Origin: Vicinamibacteria bacterium
GTDB taxonomy: Bacteria; Acidobacteriota; Vicinamibacteria; Fen-336; JAGNNV01
Reading direction: 5' to 3'
Assembly (NCBI GenBank): GCA_016650185.1
Contig: JAENWE010000439.1
Coordinates: forward strand, 1-14,678
Length of the DNA: 14,678 nt
Within the stretch, counting starts at the first letter, position 1. Each line of letters opens with the position of its first letter. The notes under the pieces are model-generated. The model was not told the origin of the DNA. It searched no databases and saw only the letters and a program-made list of their open reading frames with translations. The position numbers and the translations under genes are program-made. Of the stretch, positions 13,511 through 14,678 are shown in pieces.

Positions 13511-14678
13511 TCAGCGAATCGACTGCAGGACCGCCCTCAGGTCTATGCGGGGCGTGGTGACCCCGTTGACGTCGGTGACCCGGCGTCCGGTCGACCTTAA
13601 GAGTTGGTACACCTGGGCCACCGTGAAGGAGGGCGCCGCGCCCATGATGAGAGCGGCCGCTCCCGCGACATGCGGAGTGGCCTGGGAGGTTCCATCGAAG
13701 GTGTTGGTGCGGCCCCCGGGGAAGCTCGACGTGATCGTCGTTCCGGGAGCGAGGAAGTCCAGAAGGCTGTAGCTGTTCGAGAAGCAGGCCACTCGGTCGG
13801 CGACCGCGGTGGCGTCCCCGCAATCACGGCTGGGGATGTCCGAGGATCCGGAGTAGACCGCCCCGACGGACCACGCGTTGCTGAGGCAGCCCGGAGCGCT
13901 GATACCGTCGCCGTAGGACTCGTTCCCGGAGGCGATGACCACGGCCGTGCCCGTGGCGACCAGACGATTCACCGCCGCCGCCATCGCGGGTTCGTCCGCG
14001 TCGCAGTAGCCGGGATACTTTCCGCCTCCGAGACTCATATTGACCACCTGGATCTTGAACCGCATCACGAAGTCGAGGCCGGCGAGGATGCCCGAGTCGC
14101 TACCGCTGCCGTCCGCTCCCAGGACCCGGACCGCCACAAGCAGCGCGGAAGGAGCCACGCCCGCGGGTGCGACGGAGCCCTGAGAAGCGATAATCCCCGA
14201 GACGTGCGTGCCATGGCCCTCGTCGTCGCGAGCCGATCCCAATCCGGTCTGGGAGGACGTTCCGTCCGGGCATCCACCGCCCCCGTTGCCGCCAACCGCG
14301 GTACAAGCCTCCGTCGATGACGTGACGGATCGGAGGTCCGGGTGATTCCGGTCGACCCCCGTGTCCAGGACGGCGACGGAGGCGCCGCGACCACGGTAGC
14401 CGGCGGCCTGAGCGTCACGGGCGCCGATAAGAGCGGTGGACTCCGAAAGGAAGGCGTGCCTCACCTGGTCGAGGCCGACATGAAGGACGCCGGGGAGCGA
14501 TTCCAACGTAGCCAGGCCCTCCCGCGTGACCTCGCCGGCCAAGGCTGGAATGAACTCATACTGTTTCGTGAGGCGGAAGTCCCGTGTCGACAGGGAGGCC
14601 AGGACGCCCCCTTGCGCAGCGGCCACCTGTGCGGCTTCGGCGGACCGGGCCGCCAAGGGGCCGTCCGGCTCCTTGAGA
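13511..14678 (-). CDS. Subtilisin-family serine protease (S8), N-terminus outside window
   Basis: This is a probable secreted subtilase. Numbering from the TTG at 14654-14656, the triad is D98 (VAVLDTGVD), H148 (GHGTHVSG) and S324 (DGTSQATPHVAGA), with oxyanion N245 (IASGNES). Residues 29-70 resemble the end of an I9-type propeptide (an intramolecular chaperone and inhibitor removed on maturation). The frame stays open upstream to the window edge (LKEPDGP and onward), so the true start and any signal peptide lie beyond it and the TTG is not a credible start. Six cysteines in the catalytic domain (118, 129, 218, 257, 279, 291) suggest disulfides and an extracytoplasmic location. The protein ends about 57 residues after the catalytic serine, so it has no C-terminal sorting, adhesive or P-domain. 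It is convergent with purA. Confidence 0.93.
   Translation of the reverse strand, partial: LKEPDGPLAARSAEAAQVAAAQGGVLASLSTRDFRLTKQYEFIPALAGEVTREGLATLESLPGVLHVGLDQVRHAFLSESTALIGARDAQAAGYRGRGASVAVLDTGVDRNHPDLRSVTSSTEACTAVGGNGGGGCPDGTSSQTGLGSARDDEGHGTHVSGIIASQGSVAPAGVAPSALLVAVRVLGADGSGSDSGILAGLDFVMRFKIQVVNMSLGGGKYPGYCDADEPAMAAAVNRLVATGTAVVIASGNESYGDGISAPGCLSNAWSVGAVYSGSSDIPSRDCGDATAVADRVACFSNSYSLLDFLAPGTTITSSFPGGRTNTFDGTSQATPHVAGAAALIMGAAPSFTVAQVYQLLRSTGRRVTDVNGVTTPRIDLRAVLQSIR

Overview
The window is GC-rich, gene-dense bacterial chromosome with short intergenic gaps, GTG and TTG starts beside ATG, and long antisense open frames of the kind high third-position GC creates. The mix (a Hanks-type Ser/Thr kinase with an N-terminal zinc ribbon, a YtrA-like GntR/ABC cassette, bacterial glycogen synthase, histidine catabolism and a secreted subtilase) suggests a free-living heterotroph from a lineage such as Acidobacteriota, Myxococcota or a related uncultured phylum. 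That placement is inference, as no rRNA or other phylogenetic marker is present. I see no tRNA, rRNA, CRISPR array, intact insertion sequence or prophage gene.

Layout. Bases 1-2036 (minus) carry a GntR regulator, an ABC ATPase and an ABC-2-type permease that runs off the left edge. This looks like one operon under a self-overlapping operator. A shared regulatory region (2037-2155) separates it from a divergent Ser/Thr kinase (2156-3682, plus). Convergent to the kinase is a sodium/alanine-type symporter (3724-5067, minus). The symporter diverges from glgA and a thioredoxin (5158-6963, plus) across a 90-bp region with a perfect 11-bp inverted repeat that overlaps a candidate extended -10 on each strand. 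Next comes a small basic protein with a putative DNA-binding head, an H1-like tail and a C-terminal helix (7108-7629, plus), closed by the clearest rho-independent terminator in the window.

Bases 7691-12026 (minus) form a tightly overlapping operon: hutH, hutU, then an AAA+-type ATPase gene whose GTG start overlaps the hutU stop. HutH and HutU are the first two steps of histidine degradation (histidine to urocanate to imidazolonepropionate); hutI and later genes are not in the window. purA (12167-13474, plus) diverges from hutH with a good sigma-70-like promoter. A subtilisin-family protease (13511 to the right edge, minus) is convergent to purA and is cut by the window at its N-terminal side.

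Most genes are recognisable housekeeping or catabolic families. The parts most worth a second look are the AAA+ ATPase coupled to the hut genes, the H1-like DNA-binding candidate, and the two compact divergent control regions at 2037-2155 and 5068-5157. I did not find a clearly new multi-gene system, and I do not claim one.
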